64,000 nt of DNA from Pedobacter insulae. GTDB lineage: Bacteria > Bacteroidota > Bacteroidia > Sphingobacteriales > Sphingobacteriaceae. The notes beneath the pieces were generated by a model. It saw only the letters and a program-made list of their open reading frames with translations. It was not told the DNA's origin and made no database searches. Position numbers and translations under genes: made by a program. This document shows positions 26,115-35,718 of this stretch, in pieces. How positions within the stretch are numbered: the first letter of the stretch is position 1; each line of letters opens with the position of its first letter. The DNA is taken from the NCBI RefSeq assembly GCF_900113525.1, contig NZ_FOPP01000001.1:186001-250000 (forward strand). The letters run 5' to 3'.

Positions 26115-26897
26115 ATGATCAGGGATAAAGTAAATCGAATAATCTTCGGGCATGATACGGGGCCAAGTAAATTGTTTGATGTGGTCCTATTATGGATCAT
26201 ATTGATCAGCGTTATCGTTGTTATGTTAGAAAGCGTACCTTCTTTGCAAGTGCGCTTTATGAGCGTCTTTTCCTATATCGAATGGACTATCACGATCCTT
26301 TTCACCATAGAATACATAGTGCGGATATGGAGCAGTCGCACCCCCTTTCGATATATTCTCAGCTTTTGGGGCTTGATAGATCTGCTGTCTATTTTACCAA
26401 GCTACTTAGAATTAATAGATTTCGGGTTCCACTACCTACTAGCTATCCGAATTTTCAGGTTGTTGCGTGTGTTCAGAATCCTGAAACTAGTTCGATTTAA
26501 TAGAGAAGCGCAAAAACTCTTGTTGGCTATAAGGGGCAGCAGTCACAAAATTGGGGTGTTTTTAATGGTCGTTGTCTCTATCATGGTTTTATTAGGTACA
26601 TTAATGTATGTGATTGAAGGGGGAGAAAACGGCTTTACTAGTATCCCACAGAGTATTTATTGGGCAATTGTTACCGTAACCACTGTAGGTTTTGGAGATG
26701 TGGTGCCACAAACTGTACTGGGAAAATTTTTATCCTCTATCGCCATGATCATGGGGTACGCCATTATCGCCGTCCCTACGGGAATCATTACGGTGGAGCT
26801 TGCTAAAAATAAGTCTGCCGATAAGATATGTGAAGTATGTAATCACGATAATCCAGATGATGCAAATTATTGCAATCAGTGTGGGCTTAAATTTTAA
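26115..26897 (+). CDS. Voltage-gated-type potassium channel with zinc-ribbon tail
   Basis: A 260-residue channel subunit with six membrane segments. S4 (112-127) carries Arg/Lys at every third position (R112, R115, R118, R121, K124, R127), and the pore has the K+ selectivity filter TVTTVGFGD (187-195). After S6 comes a short C-terminal zinc ribbon with C239-x2-C242 and C253-x2-C256. The channel part is standard for bacterial Kv-like ion transporters; the ribbon suggests metal- or redox-dependent gating, which is inference. It starts 30 bases after the esterase and may share its transcript. Confidence 0.92.
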   Translation: MIRDKVNRIIFGHDTGPSKLFDVVLLWIILISVIVVMLESVPSLQVRFMSVFSYIEWTITILFTIEYIVRIWSSRTPFRYILSFWGLIDLLSILPSYLELIDFGFHYLLAIRIFRLLRVFRILKLVRFNREAQKLLLAIRGSSHKIGVFLMVVVSIMVLLGTLMYVIEGGENGFTSIPQSIYWAIVTVTTVGFGDVVPQTVLGKFLSSIAMIMGYAIIAVPTGIITVELAKNKSADKICEVCNHDNPDDANYCNQCGLKF

Positions 26898-26991
26898 AGC
26901 TTGCTGATCCAAGCGGTTGACTATCACAATCTAACAAAAAAATAAAGATATAATTAGCAGGCAAATCCCTTAAAAAGCCAATAAAAAACCT

Positions 26992-26999
26992 TATCTTTG
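26992..26999 (+). promoter_or_regulatory. Promoter -7 box of typA
   Basis: TATCTTTG matches the TAnnTTTG consensus of the Bacteroidota primary sigma factor. Transcription would begin about 15-18 bases before the typA ATG at 27022. No good TTTG lies at -33, so only the -7 half is supported. Confidence 0.45.
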
Positions 27000-27021
27000 C
27001 GCCAAATTACAGGCGCATTTT

Positions 27022-28830
27022 ATGCAAAAGATTAGAAATATAGCTATTATAGCACACGTTGACCACGGTAAAACTACATTGGTTGATAAAATTTTACACT
27101 CTTGTTCAATTTTTCGTGACAACGAACAAACAGGAGATTTGATATTGGATAACAACGATTTAGAGCGCGAGCGTGGAATTACGATTGTGTCTAAAAACGT
27201 TTCAGTACAATACAAAGACGTGAAAATCAACATTATTGACACCCCTGGTCACGCGGATTTTGGCGGCGAGGTAGAGCGTGTATTGAAAATGGCAGATGGT
27301 GTATTGTTACTATGCGACGCATTTGAAGGTGCAATGCCTCAAACTCGTTTTGTAACGCAGAAAGCCTTATCACTAGGTTTGAAACCTATTGTGGTTGTAA
27401 ATAAAGTTGATAAAGAAAATTGCCGTCCAGAAGAGGTGTATGAGCAGATCTTCGAGTTGTTCTTTAATTTGGAAGCAACAGAAGACCAATTAGATTTTCC
27501 AGTAATTTATGGTTCTTCTAAACAAGGCTGGATGAGTACAGACTGGCAAAAACCAACAACTGATATCTTCGCTTTATTAGATACAGTTGTGTCGACTATC
27601 CCGCCAGCTCCAACAAATGATGGTACTCTGCAAATGCAGATTACTTCATTGGATTATTCCTCTTTTGTAGGACGTATCGCTGTTGGTCGCGTACATAGAG
27701 GTAGCATTAAGGAAAATCAACCCGTAACGTTGATTAAACGCGATGGGAAATTAGTTAAATCAAGAGTTAAAGAATTATATACATTCGAAGGTTTAGGAAA
27801 GATTAGAGCGACTGAAGTTAAATCTGGAGACATTTGTGCCGTTGTAGGTATTGAAGGTTTTGATATTGGCGATACAATTGCCGATTTTGAAGCGCCAGAG
27901 CAATTACCAGTAATCAAGATTGACGAACCAACGATGAATATGTTGTTCACCATTAACAACTCACCATTCTTTGGTAAGGAAGGTAAATTGGTTACCTCAC
28001 AACGTATCAAAGATCGTTTAATGAAGGAAATGGAGAAAAACCTGGCCTTGAAAGTTGTTGAGACTGAAGGTGCAGATTCGTGGTTAGTATATGGTCGTGG
28101 TATCCTCCATTTATCAGTATTAATCGAAACCATGCGTCGCGAAGGCTATGAACTTCAGGTGGGTCAGCCTCAAGTAATTGTAAAGGAAATTGATGGTAAA
28201 AAACACGAACCGATTGAAACTTTGATCGTTGATGTTCCTGCTGAGGTTGCCGGAAAGGTAATTGAATTGGTGACGCAGCGTAAAGGTGAATTGTTAATCA
28301 TGGAGCCAAAAGGCGACTTGCAACACTTGGAGTTCGAAATTCCAGCACGTGGTATCATAGGTTTACGTAATAACGTGTTAACCGCCACTGCAGGGGAAGC
28401 CATCATGGCACACCGCTTCAAAGCTTATGAACCTTGGAAAGGAAATATTCCAGGCCGATTGAACGGGGTATTGATTTCCATGGATAAGGGAATGACCACT
28501 GCTTACTCTATCGATAAGCTACAAGATAGAGGACGTTTCTTCGTTGATCCAGGTGTAGATATTTATGAGGGACAAATTTTAGGTGAGCATATCCGCGACA
28601 ATGATTTAGTGATAAACATTGTGAAAGGAAAAGCATTAACTAACATGCGTGCATCTGGTACCGACGATAATACGCGTATTGCGCCAGCTATTAAATTCTC
28701 TTTAGAAGAAGCAATGGAATATATCCAAGCCGATGAATATATTGAGGTTACGCCGGTTGGAATGCGTTTACGTAAAATTTTCTTAACTGAGCAAGAACGT
28801 AAAGTAAAAGGAAAGATTTTCCAATCATAA
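27022..28830 (+). CDS. typA: Translational GTPase TypA/BipA
   Basis: A 602-residue ribosome-associated GTPase of the elongation-factor group, involved in 50S assembly and stress or low-temperature growth. G motifs are AHVDHGKTTLVDKI (G1, about 11-24), RGITI (G2), DTPGHADFGGEVER (G3, about 73-86) and NKVDKENC (G4). Domains II, III and V and the BipA-specific C-terminal domain follow (LTEQERKVKGKIFQS at the end). It stands alone between its own promoter and a clear terminator. Confidence 0.97.
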   Translation: MQKIRNIAIIAHVDHGKTTLVDKILHSCSIFRDNEQTGDLILDNNDLERERGITIVSKNVSVQYKDVKINIIDTPGHADFGGEVERVLKMADGVLLLCDAFEGAMPQTRFVTQKALSLGLKPIVVVNKVDKENCRPEEVYEQIFELFFNLEATEDQLDFPVIYGSSKQGWMSTDWQKPTTDIFALLDTVVSTIPPAPTNDGTLQMQITSLDYSSFVGRIAVGRVHRGSIKENQPVTLIKRDGKLVKSRVKELYTFEGLGKIRATEVKSGDICAVVGIEGFDIGDTIADFEAPEQLPVIKIDEPTMNMLFTINNSPFFGKEGKLVTSQRIKDRLMKEMEKNLALKVVETEGADSWLVYGRGILHLSVLIETMRREGYELQVGQPQVIVKEIDGKKHEPIETLIVDVPAEVAGKVIELVTQRKGELLIMEPKGDLQHLEFEIPARGIIGLRNNVLTATAGEAIMAHRFKAYEPWKGNIPGRLNGVLISMDKGMTTAYSIDKLQDRGRFFVDPGVDIYEGQILGEHIRDNDLVINIVKGKALTNMRASGTDDNTRIAPAIKFSLEEAMEYIQADEYIEVTPVGMRLRKIFLTEQERKVKGKIFQS

Positions 28831-28861
28831 TACCATACGCTTATAAGCGCATAAAAATAGG

Positions 28862-28893
28862 AAGCCTGTAAATGAAAATTTACAGGCTTTTTT
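28862..28893 (+). terminator. Intrinsic terminator after typA
   Basis: A perfect 12-bp stem (28862-28873 with 28878-28889, arm AAGCCTGTAAAT) closed by a GAAA tetraloop is followed by a run of T to 28893. It lies 31 bases after the typA stop and is the clearest rho-independent terminator in the window. Confidence 0.88.
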
Positions 28894-28980
28894 GTGTCGG
28901 CTGCGGTAGGATTATATCGCAATAAAATCTTTGAGGTCGCGGTAAGATCAGAAGAGTACCATATTTAAGACCGAAGTACA

Positions 28981-29071
28981 GTTAACAGGGGGTTAACAGG
29001 GAGTTAGCAGGGACCTAACAGGGAGTTAACAGGGAAATATCCCTATAAATCCCGTGTTAACTCCCTGTTAA
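28981..29071. repeat. Five-unit 11-bp tandem repeat with an inverted copy
   Basis: Five head-to-tail 11-base units with consensus GTTAACAGGGA fill 28981-29035: units 2 and 5 are exact, units 1, 3 and 4 differ at one or two bases. After a 21-base spacer, 29057-29071 reads TTAACTCCCTGTTAA, the complement of a unit junction, so the array can fold back on it. The 365-bp gap between typA and the thioredoxin gene holds this array, the typA terminator and otherwise no gene that I can see. Confidence 0.85.
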
Positions 29072-29195
29072 ATACGTGTCTATTTCCCTTTAAGGGTAGC
29101 AAGGGTATCAATTTGTTAAGAAGCTTTCCTATGTCATAACTATTTATTAAATTAGTAGGAGTTATTTAGCAAGATTAAAACTTAAATAAATACCG

Positions 29196-29786
29196 ATGAA
29201 CTTGAAAAATCTATTATTCGCAGTCATTACTGTGTTTACATTGCATACTGCAAGCGCACAAACTACGCCTCCATCAGCTGATGAAGTGATTAAAGAAGCT
29301 ATGAAAGAAGCGAAAGCTCAAAAAAAGAAAGTATTTATTAAATTCAGTGCTTCCTGGTGCGGTTGGTGCCATAAAATGGATGCCAGTATGAATGAACCCG
29401 ATATGAAACCTTTATTTGATAAGAGTTTTGTAATGCGACAATTGATCGTAATGGAATCAAAAGGAAAGGAAAACCTAGAAAACCCAGGGGCTGCAGATTT
29501 GATGAAAAAATACAATAGCGAGGGGTTTGGCATTCCATTATGGTTTATATTTGATGCAGACGGCAAATTGTTGGTCGACTCACATTTAAGGCCTGAAGGC
29601 GTGGGTATGGAGGTCAAAGGGAAAAACATCATTGGTTGTCCTGCTTCAAAAGATGAGGTTGATGCTTTTGTAAGGGCATTAAAACTTACCACAAAGCTTA
29701 CCGATATAGAGCTAGCAAAAATCTTTGCCAGATTTAGGCAAAATGACCCAACTTATAAAGCGCCAGTGGTAAATAAAGCAAAATAA
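29196..29786 (+). CDS. Periplasmic thioredoxin-family protein
   Basis: A 196-residue secreted thioredoxin-like protein. The signal peptide ends near ASAQ (residue 22), and the active site is C55-G-W-C58 in FSASWCGWCHKMD, so a dithiol reaction is possible. The text resembles DUF255/thioredoxin_7 domains, which reduce or protect exported proteins. A 5'-leader follows the repeat array. It converges on the PfpI gene with 8 bases between the stops. Confidence 0.88.
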   Translation: MNLKNLLFAVITVFTLHTASAQTTPPSADEVIKEAMKEAKAQKKKVFIKFSASWCGWCHKMDASMNEPDMKPLFDKSFVMRQLIVMESKGKENLENPGAADLMKKYNSEGFGIPLWFIFDADGKLLVDSHLRPEGVGMEVKGKNIIGCPASKDEVDAFVRALKLTTKLTDIELAKIFARFRQNDPTYKAPVVNKAK

Positions 29787-29794
29787 ATTATTAT

Positions 29795-30355
29795 TTATCT
29801 ATGCTGACCAGCATGTACTCCTTCAGCAAATTCTTCCACCAATTTGTCGTTAAAGGCGGGTAGATCTTTTGGTGTTCGACTGGTTACTAAACCTTCGTCC
29901 ACCACAACCTCTTCATCCAACCATTGAGCACCTGCATTAATTAAGTCTTGCGAGATATTTTTTACTGAAGTCATTCTTCTTCCTTTTACAACGTCAGCAT
30001 TAATCAATGTTTGGGGACCGTGACAAATAGCGGCCACTGGTTTTTCAGCTTCAAAAAATGCTTTCACGAAGGCGATAGCATCCTCATTAACCCGAAGCTG
30101 ATCTGGGTTTATCACACCTCCCGGTAAAACTAATCCATCATAGTCATCGGCTTTAGCTTCGGCTATAGATTGATCAACATTAATCTCAATAGACCAATGA
30201 TCATGGCTCCAGGCTTTGATTTTTCCTTTTTTGGAAGAGATGACATCAACTGTAGCACCTTCTTCTTTCAAACGCTTGAGTGGTTCTGTTAATTCAACCT
30301 CTTCGAAACCACTTTCCGATAAAATTGCAATTCTACGATTACTTAACTGTCCCAT
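29795..30355 (-). CDS. DJ-1/PfpI family protein (type 1 glutamine amidotransferase-like)
   Basis: A 186-residue protein of the DJ-1/PfpI superfamily, closest in style to YhbO/general stress protein 18. The nucleophile elbow is AAICHGPQTL with C111, and FEEVELTEPLKRL near residue 17 carries the conserved glutamate. Members act in stress protection and have reported glyoxalase or deglycase activity, which is debated. It appears to be a single-gene unit. Confidence 0.92.
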   Translation of the reverse strand: MGQLSNRRIAILSESGFEEVELTEPLKRLKEEGATVDVISSKKGKIKAWSHDHWSIEINVDQSIAEAKADDYDGLVLPGGVINPDQLRVNEDAIAFVKAFFEAEKPVAAICHGPQTLINADVVKGRRMTSVKNISQDLINAGAQWLDEEVVVDEGLVTSRTPKDLPAFNDKLVEEFAEGVHAGQHR

Positions 30356-30438
30356 ATTATTTAATATTTATAGCTATTAAATAGTTATTTAGAACTTATT
30401 GTTTTGAAATTTTGGATTTTTCCGATGGCCCTGCTATG

Positions 30439-31188
30439 TTAATCGTTTGTTTTGCGATGCCTGATAAAATATTGAGCAAGGTTTAAAGCGATAAACACGT
30501 GGTTAATCACATTGGGTATAAAACCATAATAATGGCTCAAAATTTTGAACCTTTCTTTAAGGCTTGCCCAATGTTTTTTCTTAGAAATTCCGCCAACTAG
30601 ATATTTGGCCACATATTGATGGGTATTTACAATATTAGATGAGTTCTTTGCAGCTTTTAAGATCCAATCAATATCTGAGCTGTATTTGTAAGCCAGGTTA
30701 AATGGTTCTGTTAAACTGCGTTTAATATAAATGGCTTGGTGACTAATATTCATTCCAAATTTAAAACTATGCCAGTCAAAGTGCTCCGGGGCGCTATGTC
30801 TTCGCTGACCTAAGCTCTTCCAGTTTTCATCGAACATCTCAGTTTCTCCATAATAGATATCTCCAGATGGTGCTGAAGCAAAAACTTCGGTAACTGTTTC
30901 TGGGGCATAAATCTCATCCCCAGAATTCATAAATAGAACATAGTTTCCAGTAGCCAAGGCCAGGCCTTTATTCATCGCATCATATATCCCTTTGTCTTTT
31001 TCCGAAATAAAATGAGCTAAACGATTTCGATAGCGTTCAATAATTTCTTTTGTCCCATCTGTTGAGGAGCCATCTACTACAATGTATTCTATATTGCTAT
31101 AAGTTTGGTTTAATACCGACAACATTGTACGTTCAATATCTTTTACATTGTTATAAACAATCGTAATTACACTCAGTTTCGGTTTCAT
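30439..31188 (-). CDS. Glycosyltransferase family 2
   Basis: A 249-residue GT-A fold transferase. The nucleotide-sugar region shows VDGSSTDGTKEII (about 38-50) and the metal-binding loop FMNSGDEIYAPE (about 85-96). The text ISEKDKGIYDAMNKGLALATG between them is typical of GT2 enzymes that work on wall or exopolysaccharide. No membrane segment is obvious. It starts one base after the GT4 gene stop, so the two form a pair, probably acting on the same glycan. Confidence 0.92.
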   Translation of the reverse strand: MKPKLSVITIVYNNVKDIERTMLSVLNQTYSNIEYIVVDGSSTDGTKEIIERYRNRLAHFISEKDKGIYDAMNKGLALATGNYVLFMNSGDEIYAPETVTEVFASAPSGDIYYGETEMFDENWKSLGQRRHSAPEHFDWHSFKFGMNISHQAIYIKRSLTEPFNLAYKYSSDIDWILKAAKNSSNIVNTHQYVAKYLVGGISKKKHWASLKERFKILSHYYGFIPNVINHVFIALNLAQYFIRHRKTND

Positions 31189-31189
31189 T

Positions 31190-32461
31190 TTATTTGGGTT
31201 GAGCGTTAATTAAGGTTTTGTATAATGCCAGGTGTTTATCAGCAATTACCGAGGGCGAAAAATTCATTAAGATAGTTCTTCTAGCTTCTTTTTGTAGCGA
31301 TTCTCTATCTTCATGCAGATACAACCATTCTATGCCATCTGCAAGGTCGCTGGCAGATTGATAATCTGCTAAATAACCATTTTCTAAATGCTTCACCATG
31401 TCGGGGATGCCACCAGTTTTAAATGCAATAACGGGAGTGGCACAGGCTAAACTTTCCATTACGGTATTTGGTAAATTATCTTCTAAGGAAGGTAAAATAA
31501 ATGCATCAGCAGCAGAATAGCATTTCGCTAAATGATCATCTTTATGAATGGTTCCTAGATAGGTGGTTTTAAAGGGAAATATGGGCATGTTCTCGGAGTC
31601 TTTGTTGCCAAAAATCACCAATTCTATCTTATGCCGATCTATTTCACTGCGTGAAGAAAGTTCATTTAAAGCTTCAATTAAATATTGTGTGCCTTTGTGT
31701 TTGTCGTTCTTTGAGGGCATGAAACCGCTCATGATCACAAATTTATCTGCAGTAATTTTTAAGATCTTTTTTGCTTCAGTTTTTACATAGGGTTTGAAAA
31801 TGTCTGTTTCGATGGTATTCGGGATAACGGAGATATTCCGGATTCCCAATAAGCTGCTTTGTTTAACAGAAGCTGCCATCCATTTACTCGGTGCCACTAC
31901 ATGGAAGTTTAGCTTTGAATAAGCTTTTTGTTTTTTTGTCCAGTTAAGATGTGATAGATCGTTCTTGCCACTAAATCTCAAAAGTGGGCAGTTGCCACAT
32001 TGTTGATGGAAATTTTCGCAGCTATATCTTACATGGCAACCTCCGGTAAAGGCGTTGCTGTCATGAAATGTCCAAACAATTGGTTTTTCCAATTCGTCTA
32101 GCGAAGCTAAAAGCTTGGGAGATAGGAAACCATGGTTTATCCAATGTAAATGGATTATGTCGGCTTCTTTTAAAAGCTTATTGTGATGCAGTGCTTTCCC
32201 AAACCATTGTAAAGAAAACGGAGTTTTAAGGGCCTTAACAAAAATTTTAGCCAAATACCGTTCAGCCATGATGTTAATGATGGCTCTTGCTTTGGCAAAA
32301 AAGCCTTTACTTAGATTTATAATGTTCGGATTTTGCCCAAATTTGTAATAAACTAATACACTGGAATCAGTTTCGTTATCGCGTAAGGCATTACTTAAAC
32401 GTAAGCAAGCTCTTCCAGCGCCGCCGTTTCCATCATAGGTATTTAGGTGTATTACTTTCAA
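31190..32461 (-). CDS. Glycosyltransferase family 4
   Basis: A 423-residue GT-B fold transferase. The N-terminal half holds HLNTYDGNGGAGRACLRLS (4-22), and the C-terminal nucleotide-sugar site shows FILPSLEDNLPNTVMESLACATPVIAFKTGG, split at about 326-356, with the E-x7-E pattern of GT4. The cysteine-rich segment GGCHVRYSCENFHQQCGNCPLL (about 142-163) occurs in related GT4 proteins. It is followed directly by the GT2 gene. The divergent tricorn-like protease starts 52 bases away. Confidence 0.92.
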   Translation of the reverse strand: MKVIHLNTYDGNGGAGRACLRLSNALRDNETDSSVLVYYKFGQNPNIINLSKGFFAKARAIINIMAERYLAKIFVKALKTPFSLQWFGKALHHNKLLKEADIIHLHWINHGFLSPKLLASLDELEKPIVWTFHDSNAFTGGCHVRYSCENFHQQCGNCPLLRFSGKNDLSHLNWTKKQKAYSKLNFHVVAPSKWMAASVKQSSLLGIRNISVIPNTIETDIFKPYVKTEAKKILKITADKFVIMSGFMPSKNDKHKGTQYLIEALNELSSRSEIDRHKIELVIFGNKDSENMPIFPFKTTYLGTIHKDDHLAKCYSAADAFILPSLEDNLPNTVMESLACATPVIAFKTGGIPDMVKHLENGYLADYQSASDLADGIEWLYLHEDRESLQKEARRTILMNFSPSVIADKHLALYKTLINAQPK

Positions 32462-32513
32462 TTAATCAAAAATATGTATTTTCACCCTACAATTCATCTC
32501 TTTAAAACAAATT

Positions 32514-35500
32514 ATGAAGAAGAATCTATTTAACGTACTCACAGCATGGGCTTTTTTATGCCCATCTATTGTCCTTGGGCAAACTTATTTTGCAGCTTAT
32601 CCATCGCTTACGCCAGATGCACAGGAAATTGTGTTTACTTATGATGGAGATATTTGGAAAGTTCCATCAAAAGGAGGTCAGGCCTCACGGTTAACGGCTA
32701 TGCAAGGAGATGAAATTAATCCAAAAGTATCGCCAGATGGTAAATGGTTAGCCTTTAGCTCAAGCCAGTTTAGCAATAACGATATTTATATTGTTCCTAT
32801 GGCAGGGGGAGATATTAAGCAATTAACGTTTAACGATGGAACAGATGAAGTAGATAACTGGAGCTGGGATTCCAAAACTATTTATTTTACCTCTTCAAGG
32901 TATAATTCCTTTTCGAGTTATAAAGTTGGTATTAATGGTGGTACTGCGGTAAGGTTGTTCGATAATTATTTTAATACGACTCACCATGTTGCGGAAGCTC
33001 CTAACGGAGAGTTGTTTTTTAACGACACTTGGGAAAGCAGAAATTTCGCCAATCGTAAACACTATAAAGGAGCTTATAACCCAGATATACAGTCGTACAA
33101 TCCAAAAACAAAAAGCTACAAACAATATACCGATTATATAGGGAAGGATTTTTGGACAACCATTGACCAAAAAGGAGTTATCTATTTTGTGTCCGACGAA
33201 GGGAATGAAGAATACAACCTCTACACTTTTGCAAACGGCAAAAAAACGGCTTTAACGAAATTCGAATCTTCAGTTAAGCGACCTTTTGTTGCTGCAAATG
33301 GAAGTTTAATTGTTTTTGAAAAGGATTACCAGTTATGGACTTATGATGTTGCGACAAAGAAGTCTCAGAAAGTAAATATCAACACCAGTAGAAACCAAAT
33401 TTTAAGCAAGGAGCAGGAGTATGATGTTAAAGCTGCTATTTCTTCCTTTGATGTTTCAACTGATGGGAAGAAATTGGCATTTATCTCAAGGGGAGAAATT
33501 TTTGTAAGTGATGCAGACGGCAAATTTATCCGTAAAATCAGCAATAGTGGTGAAAGGGCGTTGGAGCTTAAATGGCTCGCAGACAATAAGACAATTCTAT
33601 TTAATCAAACTTTTAATGGTTATCAGAATTGGTATACCCTAGTGGGTGATGGAAAAAGTGTGGCCAAGCAGCTTACAAAAGATAAACGCAATAATGGCAA
33701 CATTACGTTCAATAAAAGTAAAACCCTGGCGGTTTATCTTAGTGGTCGAAATGAACTTCGTTTACTGGATCTGAAAACGTTGGAGAGCAAAGTCATTGTA
33801 AACGATGAATTTTGGGCTATTCAAAACTCGACGCCGAGTTTTTCACCAAATGATCAATATGTATTATTTACTGCTTTCCGCAATTTTGAGCAGGATATTC
33901 TGGTGCATGACATCAAATCGAATAAAACCATAAACCTCACTAACACAGGTGTAACTGAGGCTGGTCCGATATGGTCGCCAGATGGGAAGTATATCTATTT
34001 TACGAGTGACCGGATTAACCCTTCCTACCCAACGGGGATGCAAAATGCGCACGTATATCGAATGGCATTAAACCACTATGATTCCCCTTTTCGTTCGGAT
34101 AAATTTGACGATCTGTTTAAGGAAGACAAACCAGGAGAACCCAAAGAGGTTAAGCCAGTAATCCCTGAAAAGAAAACAGCAGACACGGCGAAGAAAAAGG
34201 TAGCGGTAAAACCTACACCAAAACCTCCAGTTGTCATTACCATTAACACACAAAAAATACTCGATCGCATTGAATTGGTAAGCCCATCGTCTGGTGTGCA
34301 ATATTTGTCGGCTGTTTTTGCCAAAGGTGAAAAAACCTATATTTTCTATCAATCTAACCATGAAGGCGCAGGGGCAACCTACCGGACGACACTCGAGCCG
34401 TTTGAAAACAATAAAACAGAAAAGGTTGGAGACGGTGGATTTGAGATTATTGAGGTTAATGCGAAATTTTACGCCCTTAATAGAGGGGTGTTTAATAAGT
34501 ATAACATCGATGCTAATAAAATGGATAAAGTAGACCTTGCTTATAAATTTAATAGGAACTTAAATGCAGAATTTAACCAGATGTTTTATGAAACCTGGGT
34601 TGGTTTAGATGAGAATTTTTATGACGAGCAGTTTCATGGCGTAGACTGGGAGAAGATGAAAACCCGTTATTCAGCCTACCTGCCGTATCTAAATAGTAGG
34701 GCGGATCTAAGGGTTTTATTAAATGATATGCTTGGCGAGCTTAATTCTTCCCACATGGGTTTCAATAGTTTCGGAGCAGAGGAGCGCAAGAACTATACGG
34801 CCGTTACCAATGAAACAGGGATTATATTTGATAGCGAAAACCCCTACAAAGTTGCTCGTTTAGCAGCTAAAAGTAATGCTGCGCTAACTGGGGATAAAAT
34901 TTTAAAGGACGACTTGCTAACCGCAGTAAATGGCATTAAAGTGGATGAAAATTTAGATCGTGACTATTATTTTACTAAGCCCTCTTTAGACCGTGAAATG
35001 ACTTTGACTTTTAAGCGGAAAGGGAAAGAAGTGAATGTAAACGTCCATCCTCAAAGTTCGGGAGCTTTAAAAACTAATTTGTACGATGAATGGATTGCGA
35101 AAAATAAGGAAAATGTAGCTCAATGGGGAAAAGACCGAATTGCCTATTCGTATATGAAAAATATGGGTGGAGGTGAATTAGAAAGGTTTTTATTAGACAT
35201 GGTTGAACAAGAGAATAATAAAGATGCGATCATTCTGGACTTACGTTACAATACCGGTGGAAATGTACACGATGCAGTTTTGAAATTTTTATCTCAACGA
35301 CCGTATTTGCAATGGAAGTATCGTGGAGGAAAAATGGCTCCTCAAAGCAATTTTGGGCCAGCAGTGAAACCAATTGTACTATTAATTAATGAACAATCGC
35401 TAAGTGATGCGGAAATGACGGCTGCAGGCTTTAAACATTTAAAACTGGGTAAGATTATCGGAACGGAAACCTATCGATGGATTATTTTTACTTCGGCTAA

Positions 35501-35687
35501 AGGATTGGTAGACGGTTCATCGTACCGCTTACCATCTTGGGGTTGTTATACGATGGATGGCAAAAACATAGAAAAGGAAGGTGTAACACCCGATATCTTT
35601 GTGAAGAACACATTTTTGGATCGACTGAGTGATAAGGATCCACAATTGGAAAGAGCTGTAGCCGAGATAATGAAAGATTTGAAATAG
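32514..35687 (+). CDS. Tricorn-like S41 peptidase, secreted
   Basis: A 1057-residue protein with a signal peptide (to about SIVLGQ, residue 23), WD40/PD40 beta-propeller repeats (about 35-520), a Lys/Pro/Thr-rich linker (about 540-575), a core domain, a PDZ domain (about 760-850) and a C-terminal S41 protease domain. Catalytic residues match archaeal tricorn: S746-H747 in LNSSHMG, nucleophile S964 in QSLSDAEMTA, and a late glutamate in EKEGVTPD. Bacteroidota homologs are probably periplasmic oligopeptidases. Length is normal. A standalone gene followed by the methyltransferase 31 bases later. Confidence 0.93.
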   Translation: MKKNLFNVLTAWAFLCPSIVLGQTYFAAYPSLTPDAQEIVFTYDGDIWKVPSKGGQASRLTAMQGDEINPKVSPDGKWLAFSSSQFSNNDIYIVPMAGGDIKQLTFNDGTDEVDNWSWDSKTIYFTSSRYNSFSSYKVGINGGTAVRLFDNYFNTTHHVAEAPNGELFFNDTWESRNFANRKHYKGAYNPDIQSYNPKTKSYKQYTDYIGKDFWTTIDQKGVIYFVSDEGNEEYNLYTFANGKKTALTKFESSVKRPFVAANGSLIVFEKDYQLWTYDVATKKSQKVNINTSRNQILSKEQEYDVKAAISSFDVSTDGKKLAFISRGEIFVSDADGKFIRKISNSGERALELKWLADNKTILFNQTFNGYQNWYTLVGDGKSVAKQLTKDKRNNGNITFNKSKTLAVYLSGRNELRLLDLKTLESKVIVNDEFWAIQNSTPSFSPNDQYVLFTAFRNFEQDILVHDIKSNKTINLTNTGVTEAGPIWSPDGKYIYFTSDRINPSYPTGMQNAHVYRMALNHYDSPFRSDKFDDLFKEDKPGEPKEVKPVIPEKKTADTAKKKVAVKPTPKPPVVITINTQKILDRIELVSPSSGVQYLSAVFAKGEKTYIFYQSNHEGAGATYRTTLEPFENNKTEKVGDGGFEIIEVNAKFYALNRGVFNKYNIDANKMDKVDLAYKFNRNLNAEFNQMFYETWVGLDENFYDEQFHGVDWEKMKTRYSAYLPYLNSRADLRVLLNDMLGELNSSHMGFNSFGAEERKNYTAVTNETGIIFDSENPYKVARLAAKSNAALTGDKILKDDLLTAVNGIKVDENLDRDYYFTKPSLDREMTLTFKRKGKEVNVNVHPQSSGALKTNLYDEWIAKNKENVAQWGKDRIAYSYMKNMGGGELERFLLDMVEQENNKDAIILDLRYNTGGNVHDAVLKFLSQRPYLQWKYRGGKMAPQSNFGPAVKPIVLLINEQSLSDAEMTAAGFKHLKLGKIIGTETYRWIIFTSAKGLVDGSSYRLPSWGCYTMDGKNIEKEGVTPDIFVKNTFLDRLSDKDPQLERAVAEIMKDLK

Positions 35688-35718
35688 AGCAGTTAACCAA
35701 TTAAGTTAAAAGAAACAG

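Noticed and set aside
26898..26920. Short hairpin GCTTG...CAAGC after the K+ channel gene
   Set aside because: The stem is only five base pairs and no T-run follows, so it is not a credible terminator.
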